Positions 47,001 through 58,562 of a DNA stretch of 64,000 nucleotides are shown in pieces; position 1 is the stretch's first letter; every line of letters starts with the position of its first letter. This stretch comes from Lepidodermella squamata (lineage: Eukaryota > Gastrotricha): contig JBLDXI010000024.1 of NCBI GenBank assembly GCA_047495785.1, forward strand, positions 4,588,001 through 4,652,000. Reading direction: 5' to 3'. The notes below the pieces were generated by a model that did no database searches, was not told where the DNA came from, and worked only from the letters and a program-made list of their open reading frames with translations. Position numbers and translations under genes: made by a program.

Positions 47001-50000
47001 GCTGATTGCTCATCCTTTGCTAACTGCTCGAGTCATGGTACTTGCACGAATCCCAACACCTGCTCGTGTACTGCAGGCTGGATCACCCCTAACTGCGGTA
47101 CTCGTAAGTAAACATAGTTTGCAGTTAACAGGATTGTCTGACCTCGACGTTTATATTGTAAATGGCACCATATTTTTGACGTTGCTAAAAGCTGTTTACC
47201 CAGTTTCCAGCATCTTTTTACAGTTCTTGATTCTTGAATGCCCCATTTTTTCTCAGCCGACTGCTCATCGATTGGTGGCTGTTTGAATGGTGGCAGCTGC
47301 GTTTCGCCCAATGTTTGCTCCTGTGCGAGTGGATGGCTGGGCGCCTCCTGCACCATACGTTAGTCTATGGAAATTATTGCTTTCAGTTGATTGCGTATTC
47401 TGAACTGTATAGCTGATTGCTCATCCGTTGCTAACTGTTCAAGCCATGGCACATGCACTAATCCTAACATCTGCTCATGTACTTCTGGCTGGATCACCCC
47501 TAACTGCGGAACTCGTAAGTATCCTCATTTTTAATGAAAAGTCGATATCGCTCATCCATCAATACTCCATAATAGTGGTAGTGTTTAGGATGGTTGACAG
47601 TTTCTGCTATCACTAAAACCATTAATTACTCCTTTTTCAACAGCTGATTGTTCTTCGCTTGGCGGTTGTAAAAACGGTGGATCTTGCACTCAGCCAAACG
47701 TATGCACATGTACTGCGGGATGGATTAGTGCCGACTGCACAACAGGTTTTTGCCCTTTTAATGCCGTTTTCATTTTTTTCGATATCAAAACTTTGTTTTC
47801 AGCAACCTGCTATACATTGGCAAATTGTTCAAGCCACGGCACGTGTATCTCTGCTAATGCTTGCTCTTGCACCGCCGGCTGGACTGGAAGTAACTGCGCT
47901 AATCCAGACTGTTCTTCGCTCGGCGGTTGTAAAAACGGAGGATCTTGTACCCAGCCTAACCAATGCACATGTACTGCGGGATGGAATGGTGTCGATTGCT
48001 CAACAGGTATTTTCCTTATAAACACCTTACCCCAATCGTTACGTGTTTCTTGCTGGTAAAATGCAAAAATCATAAATTTTCCGCAAGCATGTTTCATAAT
48101 CTTATTATAATATACAACTGGATGTTTACCTGCGTGAAACAAATGTGGCAGCAAAGAAATTTCGTTTTCGTTATCAAAATATACAACTCTATTTTAAGCG
48201 AATTGCTCGGGATTGGCAAATTGTTCGAGTCATGGTACCTGTATTTCTCCGAACACTTGCTCCTGCTCGGCCGGATGGAATGGAATTAATTGCGCAAATC
48301 CAGTCTGCACTTCGATCGGTGGTTGTAAAAATGGCGGTTCCTGCACTCAGCCTAGCGTATGCACATGCAATGCAGGATGGGGTGGTGTTGATTGCTCGAC
48401 AGGTTTCTTCCGTATAATCAACAAAATTACTTAGTGTTTCGTCTTCATCTTTAATTTTAGCAACCTGCTATACCCTGGCGAATTGTTCAAGCCATGGCAC
48501 TTGTATTTCTGCGAATACTTGTTCTTGCACCGCCGGCTGGAATGGAATTAATTGCGCTAATCCGGACTGTTCTTCGATCGGTGGTTGTCTCAATGGTGGC
48601 TCATGTACCGCGCCAAATTCCTGTAGTTGTGCATCTAATTGGACTGGCGCAAACTGCGGAACAGGTTAGTTATGAAACAATTTATTTTAGCTTTTTTACT
48701 TTTTACCGATGCTACAGTAAACAAATTGAGGTGAGTGAAAGATAGAAGTATAGATGATAGAAGTTTCGATTAACGTCATTGCTGATCATTTCTTGCACAG
48801 AATTTATGATTTATAAGACAAAGAATCCCTCCCATTTGATTTCAATGTTATTCGTACATAGCTGCTACGGCTACAGCGTTGGTATCAAGCACTACGCCCC
48901 AAACAACCGTAGCAACAACCACAGTACCACTACCAACAAACCTAACAATCGCGAATTTGACGGTCGCTGTGAAGTTGCCCGATCAAGTCCTCATCAGCAA
49001 CGTTAATGCGCTGAATAAACTTGCAGAAGAAGCAACAACAGCGATAACAAACTCCACATCTGAAGCCAGTCTAGCGGATAGTGCGGTTCGTAATATGCTT
49101 CTTGAGCGTCACAACTAATGATGTTGTTGCTATAGCAAACATTTCTAGCTTTATCCGCTGAGATGGTTAGTCGCTATCAAAAGCTGGCGGCTTCTCTGTC
49201 AACTGAAACGATTATTGCTGTTACGCAAAGTAAATTCATCTACCTTTTTCAATTTCTCACATATAATAAAATTTACAGCTTATTCGGAGTCAACGAGCTC
49301 GGTCCTCTCAGAGGTTGTAGATCGTGATTTGATCCCCTCCCCAGAAAACCCAGCAATCATCCTCCCGGCAACATCAATAAAATGCAAGGCAGATACGTTT
49401 GAATCAGAGGCCTTGGTTGTCAAGCCTCCAAAAGTTGAACTTTCCACACCTCAAACCGAGAAGCTGTACTCTGACTTCAGAAGTATGCTAGAAGCCATGG
49501 CATCCATGGTCAAAAATGCACTAGCTGTGGGCAAAGACTACAGCTTCAATGGAACGTTTTTCTCCGTGGTCATCGCCAATATTCAAGCCTCGAAGCTCTC
49601 AGGATTGAAGCTGAACACAAATTTAGCAGCTGCTGAGTTCCCGACAGCTGGGACTTTGTCTGCTTTTCTGGACAACCCGCCATCGACTCTAGCAGATACT
49701 AGCAAGATCTCAGTTGTTCTAACCGGCTACATTTCCAACATATTCGATATGACGAAACCTTTCAACATGCCAACGATTTCGGTAAATGTCTTTTTCGGAG
49801 GATCAAAGCTTGCCCTAAACAAGAAATATCGAGTTCGGTTGTCAGGGTATCCTCTCGTCAACAAAGCAAGACAGCTGTCGACGGATAAAGTTGAGTCTCA
49901 GTGCGATGTTAGCAAGGTGAAATGCGACATCACGAGTAATGCCGACAAACTTGGATCTTTGGCTCGTTTCCCGGTCTCTGTAGACGCTGGCGATTTCGTG

Positions 50001-53000
50001 CTCATCTTTCCAGCGATTAATTACGATTATTCGGTCTTCATAGCTTTGAATTCAACCCCATCTATTGGGTCCTTCACCTGGTCGATCAATGTGACTGGGA
50101 GTAGCGTCTCTGCGAGTGTTCATTCGTTGCACGGAGCTTTAAGAATGACCTTCGATCCGAAAACTGAGCTACGAGTGATAGTGCCCAGTGCTGCGCTGGC
50201 CTCTTTCGTCTACCAGAGGTCTTCCAGCAACGTAGTCAGCACGACATTCATCCTAAACGCTGTTACTAAAAAGAACTTTACCAGATTCTCGCCTTTGGAC
50301 GATCTACCAGCATCAGCTTGTGAAATGCAAAAGTGTTACGGCTACCATTTGCGCATTGGTTTCGCCTCGGAGGATCAAGTCATTGGATCCAGAAGCCGGC
50401 GTGATGTGAGCTCGAATTCTTCCTCAGATGATTTCGAACTGGATGCAGACTCCACTGAATCAAGAGTGTCTTTCAAGTCGTCTTACTTTGGGGATTTCGG
50501 AGCTGATTTGTTGATCTCCCCTAATACGATTCAGTTTTCGGAAATTTTCTCCAACTTTTCGTCTCTCTTGGCTGATAACGCCTTTGTCTTCGCTTTTATG
50601 ATCGTTTGCGTTGTTGGATTCCTAGCAGCTGTTGGGCTTACTGTTATGTCAGATCGGGCTGATCTCAAAGATTGGGCCTTCATGCCGCTATTGAGTAACA
50701 AAACACACCACCAATACACATACTTGATTTCAGTCGACTACTACAAGGTGAAGAGATACGAGCTGCAGCCCCAGGTCTTCATTCGACTTATTGGAGAAGG
50801 CTGTGAGACATCTTTCCGGCAACTACACGATGGGTTAAGGATGAACTTCGCGGGGAAAGTACCAGGAAATTTCGCCCTAATAACGGTCTATCCTATTGAA
50901 TATATTGATGCTATTGAACTGGACATCATTAGCCGCCCTTGGCTAGAGGGCACCAGGCCGTTTCAAATCTACATAGACAAAGTCGTTATTGTTGATGTTG
51001 AAACCGGTAAGAAATACATCTTCCCTGTTCGTTTAAATATGGAATCTGGCGACCGAGTTAAAACCGAATTGGCAACTGAAGACGACATTAAAAGCTTCAG
51101 GTACCTGGTTGGTGGCCACTCGAGAACAGGAATAACTGACAACCATCCTTGGCTTTCGATCATCAAGCGGCCTTTACCAAGTAACTGGACTCGAGCTGAG
51201 AGGCTCTCCTGTGTGGTCTCAGCTCTATTTATGGCTATGTTGGTGAACTGCATGTTCTACGGCCAAGAAGGCTCATCTCCTCGGATCGGGATCAATATCG
51301 GCGGCTTCTTTCGGATTTCTTGGTTTACCTTCTACACAAGTCTGGCCAGTTGTATCATCATTATTCCTCCAACAACGATTATTGCCCTAATATTCAAACG
51401 CGTGAAGAGAAAATCGGCTGAGAAAAGCAATTGGATAACCGTTTTCAACGCAGCGGTTAAAGAGAACGACGATGATGATGGTGAAGAAACAACGCAACAA
51501 AAGAAGGATAAAAAGAAGCCTTTCCAGTTGCCCTTCTGGACAGTGGGAATAGCTTGGTTCTGTAAGTCAAAGAAGCTACTCCTTTCAGTTTAGCTGATTA
51601 TTCCGTTATTAGTGGTCGCTGCTTCAGTCGGAGCCTCAGCTTTCTTAGTGATTATGTACAGTCTTCAATGGGGACGAGAAAAATCCTTGCAATGGCTTTC
51701 CAGTATGGGGATGCACATTATTCAAGATGTTATCGTCGTTCAATCCGTGAAGGTCCTTCTGGTCTCAGTTTTCACCTCGTCCCTTCTAAAGCTACCTGAT
51801 GATGGAGTTTCCTTGGGGAAATTGGTTTACTCTCGATGTAAGTAGATATTCCTTATTCTGATAAAAGTATAATAAGCCTGCTTTTTCAGACAACAAATCC
51901 GAGAAAACAATCGTCTTCAAACGAATGAGAAATACAATCGCTGGCATAGCGCATCACATCGCTTATGTCATCGTTTTCGCTCTGGTAATTGCCACAACAC
52001 AGAATACGTATCGCTACCAGCTTGTCAGGGATATTCGGCCGCTAGTTGCCGTCGACAATGTGTTACAGGTTTTAGACCCGATTCTAGACCACGGCGACAT
52101 TTTCGACTGGCTCGGGAAAAAAATTATACCCAACTTCCTAAATGGAAATCAGTTGAACTACGGCGGAATTTTCAACTTGAAAAACATTTACGTGGTTCCG
52201 AATCATGATGTTGTGATAGTCGGTCCAATCAGGATCAGGCAACAAAGAGTCGCATCGACGCGTTGTCCTGTAGCAAAGTCAATTGTGCCTTCCTTCGTGA
52301 ATCGTTACATTCAAAATCTGGGCGCTTTGAACGTTTCTTGTCAGGATTCGTATTCTAACGAAGCAGGCTGGGGGGCTTCATCAGAAACTCGCGACTACGG
52401 CTTCGCTTGGACCAATCTTTCCACATCCTTTGCCAGTGAATTCAACGTGTCATCTGATGTCGCGCCTTGGCTGTATCGAGAAGATTCAAACGGGTTTCCT
52501 TATTCTGGCTGGGCAGCTATCTACAAAACAGGGGGTTACTACGTGGACTTGCCATCAAAAATGTGGAAAGCTCAGCTATTAGTTGCTAATCTGAAAGCTG
52601 GGAAATGGCTTGATAACTCGACATCGGTGTTTTTCGTCGACTTCAACTTGTATAACTCACAAATCAACCTGTTTCTCACGGTCAAAATCGTTTTTGAGGC
52701 TCTATCAGCCGGTGGGATGAACTATCACGCTAGAATTTATCCGATGCAGCTCTACCAATACTCAGGCGCAAGTAGCATCTTGATCTTCATCATTCAGGGT
52801 CTATGGATAATTCTCCTAATAACTGAGACTGTTAAAGCAGCCTACTTGATGAAAAAAGCTGGAGTGAAACAGCATTTGAAGGATGGCTGGAATCTATTGG
52901 AACTTGTGTCGATTCTTTGTGCCTATGGCATTGTCGGTTTATTCGCTGCAAGAATCTACAACATCATCAAAGTTATCACGAAAATGCAGACGGATCGTTC

Positions 53001-53945
53001 ATCATTTATAAATCTGGACCTACTAGTTAACTGGGATGAGCTGATGGCTAATCTCTACGGATTAACCTTTTTCATGACCATGTTGTTGTTCTTTCGAAAT
53101 CTAAAGTTCAACAAATACTGGTGCATGTTCCTGGCTACGTTATCGAAGGGCAGAAACGACTTGCTCTCTTTTATCATCGTGTTCACGATCATCACCATGA
53201 TGTTCTCTGGTCTGGGATATTTGACTATGGGGCAAACTCAAAGCGAGTTTAGATCGATAACAGCTTCGATAATGACACTGCTTCAAAATGTGATAGGAGT
53301 AACTGGGAGTTTGATCTCCCTCGGCGCTCAGTCTCGATTCATCATGATCTATTGCATCGCTTACTCATCAATCGTCATGTTCTTAGCCGTCCAGATTTTC
53401 ATGACCATCATAACTGTGACGTACGACCGGATTTCCGATGACGTCGAGAATAATACTGATTGGGACAAGGAGGTGTCTGAATACATGGACGAAGAATGGC
53501 AGAAATTGGTATCTCGAAAGTCTACCAAGGTCAGCAATGTTACCCAGAGCTCTGGAGTCTACTCCGATCGTAAGTTTTCAAATTTCCATATCCTTCTGAT
53601 TAATTGATTTCTGATTTAGTTGAAAAGTCACTCGTTCGCTTAACAAAGCTAACCGATTGTATGATTGATAACAAGCCGATTCTCAATGAAGACAAACGAG
53701 TTGCATGCAACCTTCGCTGGGCTCAACATCATCTCAACCTCACTCGTTGCGACTCAGCGAGTGAGCATGCAGGACGCTCTGATGAATCATCACCATCAGC
53801 CGTATATGGTCAAAGACGCCCTAAGAAACTTCCTTCTGTTGAGCCTATGTTTCCAGTTAAACTGTCAGGAGGAGGAGCGTACTACAACTTTATGAAAAGA
53901 TTCAGCGCTCATGACGTTTCAAAATCATTTGAACCAAGTTCTTAG
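41054..53945 (+). CDS. Polycystin-1-like giant receptor-channel, paralog C (3,625 aa, 29 exons)
   Basis: Exons: 41054-41114, 41170-41274, 41332-41430, 41483-41611, 41670-41861, 41912-42496, 42550-43108, 43161-43285, 43338-44146, 44200-44305, 44357-44536, 44588-44833, 44887-45054, 45108-45242, 45295-46719, 46846-46947, 47002-47103, 47257-47358, 47413-47514, 47644-47745, 47803-48006, 48199-48402, 48461-48664, 48862-49085, 49136-49229, 49279-51561, 51613-51837, 51890-53569 and 53620-53945. The sum is 10,878 nt, in frame. It is the most divergent complete paralog. Its signal peptide exon (MWNRVLLTSIILHLSPWVVA) is unlike A and B, its Ser/Thr linker is shorter, and its second EGF array is expanded to 12. 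The PLAT, TM1-11, TOP and tail regions are conserved, as is the R-S-R-R furin-type site. Exon 13 ends at a GC donor. The start at 41054 was chosen because it gives a signal peptide and the phase-1 donor at 41115. Confidence 0.92.
45055..45107 (+). other. Gene C: GC-AG intron
   Basis: The donor reads GTAG|GCAAGT and the acceptor TTTAAAG. The nearby GT at 45051 would break the frame into the conserved WNTQQDCSYY continuation. The GC donor keeps phase 1, as in A and B, where this intron is GT-AG. Confidence 0.82.
46846..48664 (+). other. Gene C: expanded EGF array (11 modules in 8 exons)
   Basis: Five 102-nt exons with one EGF each are followed by three 204-nt exons with two each; all are phase 1-1. 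Exon pair 46846-47103 and pair 47257-47514 are near copies of each other. The three 204-nt exons share the framework CxxLANCSSHGTC...SxGGCxNGGSC. Gene A and B have four 102-nt exons and one 204-nt exon here. Confidence 0.9.
50391..50402 (+). other. Gene C: furin-type cleavage site
   Basis: Codons for R-S-R-R precede DVSS. The change of the second Arg to Ser keeps the minimal R-x-R-R furin consensus. Confidence 0.7.
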
Positions 53946-54549
53946 CCTTTAATACAAAGTGTTGTCTCTTTCGTTCAATGACGATATTCGAGTTATAATT
54001 TGACTATTGATAACCCGATTAAAATGCAAGACAATAAACTGACCTAAAAGCTTTATCTTTAGCAGTATCTCTTGAGAGTCTTCTCAATATGTCATCTCGC
54101 GGCTAAATATATACCGATGCATATTTGGCTTGAATTTCATGTGCTTTTCTGGTTTTCATTGTTTTAAGTGGTGCTCAAAATGAGCGAAAGCGGCGAAAAT
54201 CGTGTCAGCGAGTTTTTATCTTTACGGCAGTCAGATGAGTTGGACTAGGCTGTAGCCGTAATGCGCGAAAGCGATCACGCAATGCCACAGGTGATACCTG
54301 CATGTTCTTTTTTATCTGCTTCGCGCAGCGATGAATAAATTTAGCCGCTAATGCAATGTCTTGCATCCGGCACACAGGCAAATTTTTCGCACATTAATCG
54401 GCCATAATATAACAATAATTTAGTTTAACGCAGCAGTCTAGTCATCAGTGACTAAACTATATTGCTGCTCGATGAATTTGGCCCTCAGCTGCCGACCAGG
54501 TACATCGGGCAAACAACTGAGGAAATTATAAAAAAATACCATCGGAAAA
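53946..54549. other. Intergenic between gene C and the mucin-like gene
   Basis: A poly(A) signal AATAAA at 54033-54038 serves gene C. The rest has no coding signal and must contain the promoter of the mucin-like gene. A TATAAAA at about 54528 is too close to the start codon to be a convincing TATA box. Confidence 0.55.
54033..54038 (+). promoter_or_regulatory. Polyadenylation signal of gene C
   Basis: AATAAA lies 88 bases after the gene C stop codon. Confidence 0.6.
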
Positions 54550-55690
54550 ATGGTCGGCCATCTGAAAGGTGAGATCAATCTATTCATTTTTCTTGATCAA
54601 ATTTGTTTCTGTTTTAAGGTTTCCTAACGTTACTTGCGGTCACTTGCTTAGCTCAAGCTCAGAATAATGTGACAAGCTCAAGCAATTCCTCGTCTGTGAC
54701 TGATGTTCCAGTTACAACTTTACCCCTTACAACTTCAGGGGTGACAGTACCGATTCTGGACGCAACTTCGACGACTCCATCTGCAAATTACTCGATAGTT
54801 AACAATTATACTATAGCGGATGTAAATGCGACCACTGTTTCGCCCGTGTTGGGGAATGATACTTCGAACATCACCACTCTGATCCTTCAGGACTCGGCTA
54901 CTACCAGGCCAGTAAATCTTACATCGCCACGTTCCAATGTAACATTGGCACCACCAATAACTACCAGCGTATGTTTGACTCCAATTTCTGTTAGGTTATG
55001 TGTAACTTTTCGTGTTTTTAGCCAAGTGGGAAGCAGGTGGACGCAGATGATGGCTACGTCCTTACTGATTACGTCATGCGGCAGTACTTTATCGCAATTC
55101 TAATCATAGTCATCTTCTGCTTCGTTTTCATTTGCCTCGTGCTGGTCTTAGTTCTAGTTCGAGGCGGCGGCTCCGACAGCGATGACCACTCACATCGCGG
55201 CGAGACTTCCGGCGAGTCGTCTGGCCAGTCTCCTAGGGTGAATTTTGCTTAGCTTTCCCCTTTTACCGCTCTGCTAAATTTGCGACGATTAAAGGTTACT
55301 TATGCTTCACAGCCAGCGTTGGACAAGCCCAATGTACCAGTTATCCAACACAACGTCCCAAGTGTGACGCCGCAAGTACCAATCCGGCCTACGTCACTGC
55401 CTCCGGCTGCTCCCCTGCAAGAATACCCGCGTAGTCCGCCCCTACAACCGCCGCCAACTGCTGTGAGACAGGAATTTCCTATGGTTTCGATGGGTGAAGA
55501 TTTGTCGCAGCACAACAGCAACGGCGAGGAGGAGACGAATATGCGACGGCGCGAGCCATCGTCCTCGTCCTCTACAGATACGGTTGAGTCGTTCCCGACA
55601 AATAACGAGCCTTATCGAGAATCGCCGGATATTGGCCATCGGGGCAGCAAAACTAACAACTATCGGCCACCTTCTTCGTTTGATGCGTAG
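54550..55690 (+). CDS. Mucin-like single-pass membrane protein (320 aa, four exons)
   Basis: Exons are 54550-54568, 54619-54968, 55022-55237 and 55313-55690; all junctions are in frame and use GT-AG. The 19-nt first exon encodes the start of a signal peptide (MVGHLKGFLTLLAVTCLAQA). The ectodomain, about 115 residues, is rich in Thr/Ser/Val and has many N-glycosylation sequons (for example NVT, NSS, NYT, NDT and NLT). A long TM helix (FIAILIIVIFCFVFICLVLV, about residues 146-170) follows. The cytosolic tail is about 150 residues, acidic then Pro-rich (PLQPPPT) then Ser-rich (SSSSSTDTVES), suggesting SH3-type or scaffold interactions. I do not recognise a family. Its position just after gene C and its Thr-rich ectodomain resemble the linker of the polycystin-like proteins only in composition. 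Confidence 0.85.
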
Positions 55691-55792
55691 ACGTTTTGCG
55701 TGTGTTTTCTGGTCTTAATTGCCCTAATTTAAAGATATTCGAGGTGAGCTTGGCGGGAAAAGATCGTTAGAATCAGCTCAATTTTGAAAATG

Positions 55793-55798
55793 AATAAA
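55793..55798 (+). promoter_or_regulatory. Polyadenylation signal of the mucin-like gene
   Basis: AATAAA lies 103 bases after the stop codon. Confidence 0.55.
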
Positions 55799-57010
55799 TC
55801 GCTCTCTGCAGTGGCTACATGTTTCGTTTGTCATATGAGTCGACAGCCCTAGCCATGTTCTCTTCATTCTTTTCTCGTCAAGCTCTTTCTTATATTAGTT
55901 TTTCTTTTGTTTGTTCGCACCATTTGAAATCCCCGCACACCTGTTAACTCACCCTAGTAAGAATGTAGGATAGTCTTGTCGTTTGTATCAGCGTTCAGCG
56001 TTTCTACATCATCAAAACTCGGAAATATAATAGCATTATAAAATAAAAAGGAAAAGGATTTGCAGTTTGTAAAGATGCATAGTTTTACTTGATTGCTAAT
56101 TTTGCTAACTAATATCCGGCGGCTGTTTTTAGAAAAAATTAATCACGCGAATAGTAGGTATAGCTTGAATGAAATACCAAGTCATAGCCATATTACTATC
56201 TATTCATAACCTCATCTTAACATTCTTAACCTGCAATTTTAATTCCATGACATTATAGGAGTTTTCTTGTAGTAGAGTAGCAACAGGAAAGTTTCATACA
56301 AAATTTACGTAAATTACTGTCATATTTGATCAACGATTATTTAAAAGGTGAATTAAATCGATTAAATAATATAAACGTACGCAATAAAATATAAAATCAG
56401 TAAATACGAGTGCAGTAATAAAAAATTAAATTATGTCTACGCATTTTGCATTTTGCATGAAAACTGTGATATACATAGCATCCTAGAAATAGCAGGCATA
56501 TTAGTTAGTGAACACACTCTTCTAGGTTCTCTATAGCTCATATGCCTGCTATCTCTATGCTATAGCTTCATTGCTGGTCTAAGGCTTGAGAAGCCTAATT
56601 CAAACAATATATTTACATTATTCATAAACTATATTTATTATTAACTCTTTCACAGCCGATTTTTTTTCAGCCAAGCCAACAAAATATTCAATTGAGTTTT
56701 TTTGAATTTAGTTTCATACACCCGGATGAATTCCCAGGATTTGTCAGCCAGTCTACTGCTATTTCAGTTTTCGTAAAACGTCATAAAAACGAAATAGATA
56801 GTCAATGAGAGGTTCGAAATTTTGAAATCGTCCGTATGATCATGAAAGGTTCTACGGATTTGTTGACTACATGGTGCTAGCAAACATCATCACAAGAAAT
56901 TCAGTACGTTAATCAAAAGCGCTATAAGGTAGAAAGCGAAAGAAGGTATGAAACCGAATTTAGATATTCGCTTTTTGAGTGCATTTTTGAGTGCTACACT
57001 CGTAGCTTCA
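55799..57010. other. AT-rich intergenic
   Basis: No coding signal is seen. The only structured element is the inverted repeat at 56475-56562. The AT-rich composition differs from the gene-bearing parts of the window. Confidence 0.6.
56475..56562. other. Imperfect hairpin-forming inverted repeat
   Basis: ATAGCAT...ATAGCAGGCATAT on the left pairs with ATATGCCTGCTAT...ATGCTAT on the right, across a loop of about 37 nt, with one small internal mismatch. The size resembles a microRNA precursor, but a short MITE remnant is equally possible. Confidence 0.4.
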
Positions 57011-57109
57011 GTATTAGAAAACTATGAATTTGGTTAATCGAAATTTTCCAAGCTGACATAACGGCCATTCAATGGCGGGGTGCAAAAGAAATTGATCGCC
57101 TGTCCTGGA
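57011..57109 (-). pseudogene. Fragment of the discoidin/F-lectin-like gene 3' end
   Basis: On the - strand it encodes PGQAINFFCTPPLNGRYVSL, matching the end of the gene at 58563-58670. About 15 bases before the stop region are deleted, and the similarity stops abruptly at about 57110. It is a partial duplicate that is not expected to be functional. Confidence 0.8.
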
Positions 57110-58562
57110 AACTTGTTCGAAACCAAGGCTTGGTTGGAATCCTGGTGGTGCGTCACTACTATTTTTTCACGCGAGCATTTTATATCAACACTCCGCCACA
57201 ACAACCGCGCGACCAAAAAGACCAGAAAAAATTGGAGAATTAGCCTGAAGTCACGTGCAAAGTCGCCATACAATGCGTGGAAAGGAAATTCGTCAATTTC
57301 GTCAGTAATGTGAAGCCGATTTATCTGCCACGACCCACGACTTTGCTTCGGGTTGCGGCTGATAACCCCTTTCATGGACATTAGGATGATTTCTGAATTA
57401 TGACTCTGACAGTTTACTGTAATTTTACTTCAAGTATATTGTCATCGAACTTCTGAAAAATTTTACGTTTCGATGTTGCCAGAATTCAAAACAATCAATC
57501 CGCTTTCTAACTTCGTTTTGAAGCTATGGTCGAACATTCAAAAGTCGAAACAGGTGTGACCAACAACTCCTGCTTAATCTCGCAGCGATTAATCCTATGC
57601 ATAGAGAATAGAGTTACCAGAGATCATAGAAAAGTCATAGTTTTTTCTCTATGCCAGAGACGAAACTCCAATTGGAAACTTGAAGTTTTAATTCTTTTGC
57701 CGATTTTGCAAAATTTCATTATGGCGGATCTTTTTGAAACTAGCGCATACATGTTTACATGTAAAAAAGGGTGTTTTCCCACGTGCTCATCCCCCATCAT
57801 GAAATTTCGACTTTTTTATTTTAATCCAAGGGGGATCGGTTTCAACTCTAACCTGTTCAAAGGAATCGGCTGCGAAATGAAAGGTCCCGAATGTCACTTT
57901 TGGGGGTTCAAAAATGAGTGTTTTCGGCTTGACCCCACGGCCACATCCTTGATCGGACTATCGCTGTGTTTGGTGAAACGTGACTCTGATAGAACTGAGT
58001 TCATGTTATCACCATGCGAAATGATTTGTTTACCAAAATCAAAAACTATTCATGGCTTTCGGCGGATGCATGGCCATGCCTTCGGTTTTTCAACAGATTT
58101 CCTCCTCTATTTCCAAAGGCCATAGGACTGCTCGTAGGAAATGTGCAACTTTCAGAAGAATCACAGTAGAAATTCTGTGTAGAAATCACAGGTAGACGCA
58201 GAGTAGTTGCTTGAATTAGCTACCTAATACTCGCACTACCATGTTAAAATTCTTCCTCAATTTCCACAAATTCCAGTGCCACCCGCATGACAATTTGCGT
58301 CACAGCGGTACCGATAAGAATCGATTAAGACGATACCTATGTGTGTTTTACTTTATTTATTAATGTTATAAATTGCCCGCAGCTATTTAAGCTCAAGCCT
58401 GTATTCATAAAACATTCATATCAACGCATTTCGACTGTTATTCATTTTGAACGTCAGCGATGAACAAGAAATCAATCAGTCAAGATTAGCTAAAAGAAAA
58501 CTGTTTCCAAACATGACTTCGAAGTGTATTACATGCGAGAAGGTAACTCCGTAATTTATGGT
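57110..58562. other. Intergenic, no supported gene
   Basis: An open frame of 199 codons at 57526-58125 is present, but it has no domain, signal peptide or repeat of protein type, and no splice partners that I can support. A poly(A) signal for the - strand gene (AATAAA on the - strand) lies at 58352-58357. Confidence 0.5.
58352..58357 (-). promoter_or_regulatory. Candidate polyadenylation signal of the discoidin/LamG gene
   Basis: TTTATT on the + strand is AATAAA on the coding strand, about 206 bases beyond the stop codon. Confidence 0.45.

Noticed and set aside
54528-54534. TATAAAA upstream of the mucin-like gene
   Set aside because: It lies only about 16-22 bases before the start codon, too close to serve as a TATA box for a transcript containing that codon.
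57526-58125. 199-codon + strand open frame
   Set aside because: No domain, signal peptide, splice partner or repeat support. Composition and start context are unconvincing, so it was not called a gene.
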